Shown here piece by piece: positions 6,243 to 8,382 of a stretch of DNA of 8,382 nt. This DNA comes from CAZSGN01 sp964606415 (GTDB taxonomy: Bacteria; Bacteroidota; Bacteroidia; Bacteroidales; JBBRXJ01): NCBI GenBank assembly GCA_964606415.1, contig CAZSGN010000117.1:1-8382 (forward strand). Direction: 5' to 3'. Position 1 is the first letter of the stretch, and each line of letters opens with the position of its first letter. The notes under the pieces were generated by a model that was given only the letters and a program-made list of their open reading frames with translations, made no database searches and had not been told where the DNA came from. Position numbers and translations under genes: made by a program.

Positions 6243-7778
6243 ATGGCAAACAAAAATAACACAAATTATCCGAAAAAAAACAATCTGGTCAGTTTAGACC
6301 ATGGTAAAGTGCCACCGCAGGCTGTTGACCTTGAGGAAGCTGTTTTGGGAGCATTGATGCTTGAGAAACATGCTGTTACAAGAGTGATGGATATGTTGCA
6401 ACCAGACAGCTTTTATCATGATCATCATAAAAAAATATTCAGCGCAATTCTTGACCTTTCATCGAATCATGAACCAGTGGATATGCTGACCGTTACAGAA
6501 GCACTGAGGAAAAGAAAAGAGCTGGAAGAAGTGGGGGGGGCTTATTATATTACACAGCTTACAGGAAAAGTTTCTTCTACAGCTAATCTTGAATACCATT
6601 CCCGCATTATCACTCAGAAATATATTCAACGTGAATTAATTCGTATTGCGGCCGAGATTCAGCAACGTTCTTATGATGAAAGCAGTGATGTAGATGAATT
6701 GCTTAATTTTTCCGAAGATCAGATATTTCAGATTGCTGAAGGAAATATTAAAAAAGAAACTGAAAAAATTAATGTAGTTATAGAACAGGCTATTCATCAA
6801 ATCGAGCAGGCCGGACAGCGGGATGATAGCCTGAGTGGCGTGCCCACCGGATTTACTAAATTAGACCGGATTACCTCTGGCTGGCAACGGTCTGACCTGG
6901 TAATCATTGCCGCAAGGCCGTCAATGGGAAAAACAGCTTTTACTTTATCAATGGCACGTAACATGGCCGTAGATCATGGGAGAGGGGTGGCCGTTTTTTC
7001 TCTTGAGATGTCATCCGTCCAGTTGGTAAACCGTCTGATCATTGGTGAAACAGAGCTTGCTCCTGACAAAATTAAAAATGGTAAGCTGAAAGACCATGAA
7101 TGGGAACAACTGGAATCTAAAATAAAAAAATTGGTTGATGCACCGATTTTTATTGATGATACCCCGGCGCTTTCTATTTTTGAACTTCGCGCTAAATGCC
7201 GCCGCTTAAAAGCCAATCACAACATTGATCTTGTAATGGTTGATTATTTGCAGTTAATGACCGGACCTCCTGAAACAAAAGGGAATCGTGAACAAGAGGT
7301 GAGCGTGATCTCCCGGTCACTCAAAGGGATTGCAAAAGAACTTGATGTCCCTATTATTGCTTTATCACAGTTAAATCGATCCGTTGAGTTACGAAGCGGG
7401 GATAAACGCCCGCAATTATCTGACCTTCGTGAGTCAGGAGCTATCGAGCAGGATGCTGACATTGTCTTATTTATTCATCGCCCAGAGAAATATGGAATAA
7501 CTGAGGACGATGATCATAATTCTTTAATTGGAATTGCCCAGATTATTGTTGCCAAACATCGTAATGGAGCTTTGGGAGATGTTAGTCTCAGGTTTAAAGA
7601 AGAGTGTATTAAGTTTACTGAAATGGAGGCAAATCTCTCCGGTGTGCCGGAAGAATATGGCGCCCAATCGGTAACTTATTCATCCAGAATGAATAATGAT
7701 TTTGAAGAGCAAAACCAGGGACAAGGGCCTGAAAATCACTTTACTCCGCCGGACTTTGATAATGATGCTCCTTTTTAG
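6243..7778 (+). CDS. dnaB: Replicative DNA helicase DnaB
   Basis: DnaB is the hexameric ring helicase that unwinds the chromosome 5'-3' at the replication fork and binds primase. The 511-residue protein has a basic tail (1-20), the helical N-terminal domain from VPPQAVDLEEAVLGALMLEK (24-43) to about 125, a linker, and a RecA-like motor from about 190. Walker A is AARPSMGKT (223-231, Lys230, Thr231). Walker B is VMVDYLQL, with Asp334. The DNA-binding and sensor region LSQLNRSVELRSGDKRPQLSDLRESGAIEQDAD follows. No intein interrupts it. Start ATG 6243 matches the usual MA-rich basic leader; no Shine-Dalgarno. The stop is TAG, which shows that TAG terminates in this genome. The acidic C-terminus ends DFDNDAPF, resembling an SSB tip. 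A G8 run lies at 6533-6540 inside codons for VGG. Identification is secure. Confidence 0.97.
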   Translation: MANKNNTNYPKKNNLVSLDHGKVPPQAVDLEEAVLGALMLEKHAVTRVMDMLQPDSFYHDHHKKIFSAILDLSSNHEPVDMLTVTEALRKRKELEEVGGAYYITQLTGKVSSTANLEYHSRIITQKYIQRELIRIAAEIQQRSYDESSDVDELLNFSEDQIFQIAEGNIKKETEKINVVIEQAIHQIEQAGQRDDSLSGVPTGFTKLDRITSGWQRSDLVIIAARPSMGKTAFTLSMARNMAVDHGRGVAVFSLEMSSVQLVNRLIIGETELAPDKIKNGKLKDHEWEQLESKIKKLVDAPIFIDDTPALSIFELRAKCRRLKANHNIDLVMVDYLQLMTGPPETKGNREQEVSVISRSLKGIAKELDVPIIALSQLNRSVELRSGDKRPQLSDLRESGAIEQDADIVLFIHRPEKYGITEDDDHNSLIGIAQIIVAKHRNGALGDVSLRFKEECIKFTEMEANLSGVPEEYGAQSVTYSSRMNNDFEEQNQGQGPENHFTPPDFDNDAPF

Positions 7779-7808
7779 CTTTCTTATCAGTAGTATCCGA
7801 TTAAATTT

Positions 7809-7896
7809 CAACAGGTCAACGCTACGCAGCTTAATATAGTCACGTAGTGACGACCTATTTACAATCTGAACAAAATAGAGCCCCTGGGGCGACCTG
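7809..7896. repeat. Composite palindromic intergenic repeat, copy 2
   Basis: Bounded by CAGGTC (7812-7817) and its reverse complement GACCTG (7891-7896). Inside are three small palindromes: CGCTACGC (7820-7827), GTCAC-GTA-GTGAC (7839-7851) and GCCCC-T-GGGGC (7880-7890). GACC follows the second directly (7852-7855), and GACCTG follows the third. The first unit matches the copy at 2663-2684. The element starts 31 bases after the dnaB stop and may serve as its transcript end, though no T-run follows. The DNA from 7897 to 8025 shows nothing else I can name. Confidence 0.6.
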
Positions 7897-8025
7897 TATA
7901 AATAAAACTATTTGCAGTAGATACAGGGTTGTGCATTGATTTTTACCGGACAACAGTGCTTTTTTATATTTAAGTTGGCGGGTATTAAGAGACTCCGTTT
8001 CAGAAGCTTTTGCAATTTTTTTCGT

Positions 8026-8033
8026 TATATTTG
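8026..8033 (+). promoter_or_regulatory. Candidate -7 promoter box for the HEPN gene
   Basis: TATATTTG is an exact match to TAnnTTTG and lies 23 bases before the ATG at 8057, predicting a start near 8040 and a short leader. A TTTG at 8009-8012 is 13 bases upstream, closer than the usual -33 spacing. The Shine-Dalgarno AAGGA at 8046-8050 lies 6 bases before the ATG, which makes this one of the few starts in the window with a clear ribosome binding site and supports 8057 as the start. Confidence 0.5.
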
Positions 8034-8047
8034 TATAAAACATACAA
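8031..8047. promoter_or_regulatory. Operator-like inverted repeat over the HEPN transcription start
   Basis: TTGTAT (8031-8036) and ATACAA (8042-8047) form a perfect 6-bp inverted repeat with a 5-base spacer. It overlaps the end of the -7 box, the predicted transcription start and the first bases of the Shine-Dalgarno. A repressor bound here, or the hairpin in RNA, could block expression. HEPN/MNT loci are often autoregulated, but binding is an inference. Confidence 0.3.
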
Positions 8048-8056
8048 GGATTATCA

Positions 8057-8382
8057 ATGTCAGAGAAATTTGATAGAAATAACTTGATTGATTTTTGGCT
8101 TGATAGCTCGGAAAAGGACTTCAAGGCTATGATGGATTTATTCCGAACTAAAAAACAATAATTGGGCATTATTTATGGGACATTTGGTAATTGAAAAATT
8201 ATCAAAAGCCTTATTTGTTAAAAATAAAGAAGACTATCCTCCCCTTATTCATGATTTGAGAAGAATTCTGGAAAAAGCTGATGTGGAAATCAACGAAGAC
8301 AAAAAGGTAATTTTGGATACTGTAACTAGATTTAATATCAAAGCAAGATATGATGATTATAAACAAAATTTCTATAAACTAT
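8057..8382 (+). pseudogene. HEPN-domain protein, frameshifted and cut by the window edge
   Basis: From ATG 8057 the frame gives 34 residues (MSEKFDRNNLIDFWLDSSEK onward to FRTKKQ), then TAA at 8159-8161. Removing one base from the A6 run at 8150-8155 joins it to a frame that stays open from 8154 to the window end: NNNWALFMGHLVIEKLSKAL, then HDLRRILEKA and TRFNIKARYDDYKQNFYKL. Together this reads as an all-helical HEPN domain of the kind paired with small MNT nucleotidyltransferases in toxin-antitoxin loci. I see no R-x4-6-H RNase motif in the visible part, so it may be the non-catalytic type. The coding quality is continuous across the shift, so it is either a fresh one-base insertion or a homopolymer sequencing error. 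No partner is visible; it could lie beyond 8382. Upstream are a good ribosome binding site and a promoter box. Confidence 0.75.

Noticed and set aside
7939..8038. 31-codon open stretch ending at the HEPN promoter (PDNSAFLYLSWR onward)
   Set aside because: It has no start codon, is bounded by a stop just upstream, and its end is the TATATTTG promoter box; too short to support.
8147..8161. Programmed -1 frameshift at A-AAA-AAC in the HEPN gene
   Set aside because: The downstream half lies in the +1 (or -2) frame relative to the start, so a -1 slip would not join them.
7855..8169. Open frame of 104 codons on the minus strand
   Set aside because: It spans the palindromic repeat and runs antisense through the HEPN promoter and N-terminus; its sequence looks like a shadow of these.

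Overview
The window looks like chromosomal housekeeping DNA from a member of the Bacteroidota, probably Bacteroidales or Marinilabiliales-like; the order is an inference. Several things point there. The genes are AT-rich and mostly lack a Shine-Dalgarno sequence. TAnnTTTG boxes, the Bacteroidota -7 promoter element, occur in the gaps before genes. The gene pairs tgt-lptF/G and ispE/dnaB, and the protein sequences themselves, are of Bacteroidota type.

Layout: (1) 144-2529, minus strand: a tightly packed three-gene operon, transcribed right to left. It runs from a membrane-anchored family 2 glycosyltransferase, through an ECF sigma factor (7-base overlap), to rsmG, the 16S rRNA G527 methyltransferase (1-base overlap, TAATG). 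An AT-rich inverted repeat sits at the rsmG stop. (2) 2530-3092: a 563-base gap without a convincing gene. It holds a palindromic repeat, a perfect 20-bp hairpin with a GCGA loop, further inverted repeats and a candidate tgt promoter. (3) 3093-5324, plus strand: tgt followed after 6 bases by an LptF/LptG-family permease. The tgt reading frame is the full 376-residue length but is broken by two in-frame stops, TGA and TAG, within a cluster of substitutions. (4) 5332-6141, minus strand: ispE, convergent with the permease. (5) 6243-7778, plus strand: dnaB, divergent from ispE and without an intein. (6) 7779-8382: a composite palindromic repeat related to the one in region 2, then a promoter, an inverted repeat that could be an operator, a good ribosome binding site, and a HEPN-domain gene that is frameshifted at an A6 run and continues past the window edge.

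The genes cover ribosome modification (rsmG), tRNA queuosine modification (tgt), envelope assembly (the permease and perhaps the glycosyltransferase), isoprenoid precursor synthesis (ispE) and chromosome replication (dnaB). I see no new multi-gene system. The observations most worth checking are the doubly interrupted tgt, the frameshifted HEPN gene (a family often found in HEPN/MNT toxin-antitoxin loci) with its operator-like palindrome, and the family of palindromic intergenic repeats.
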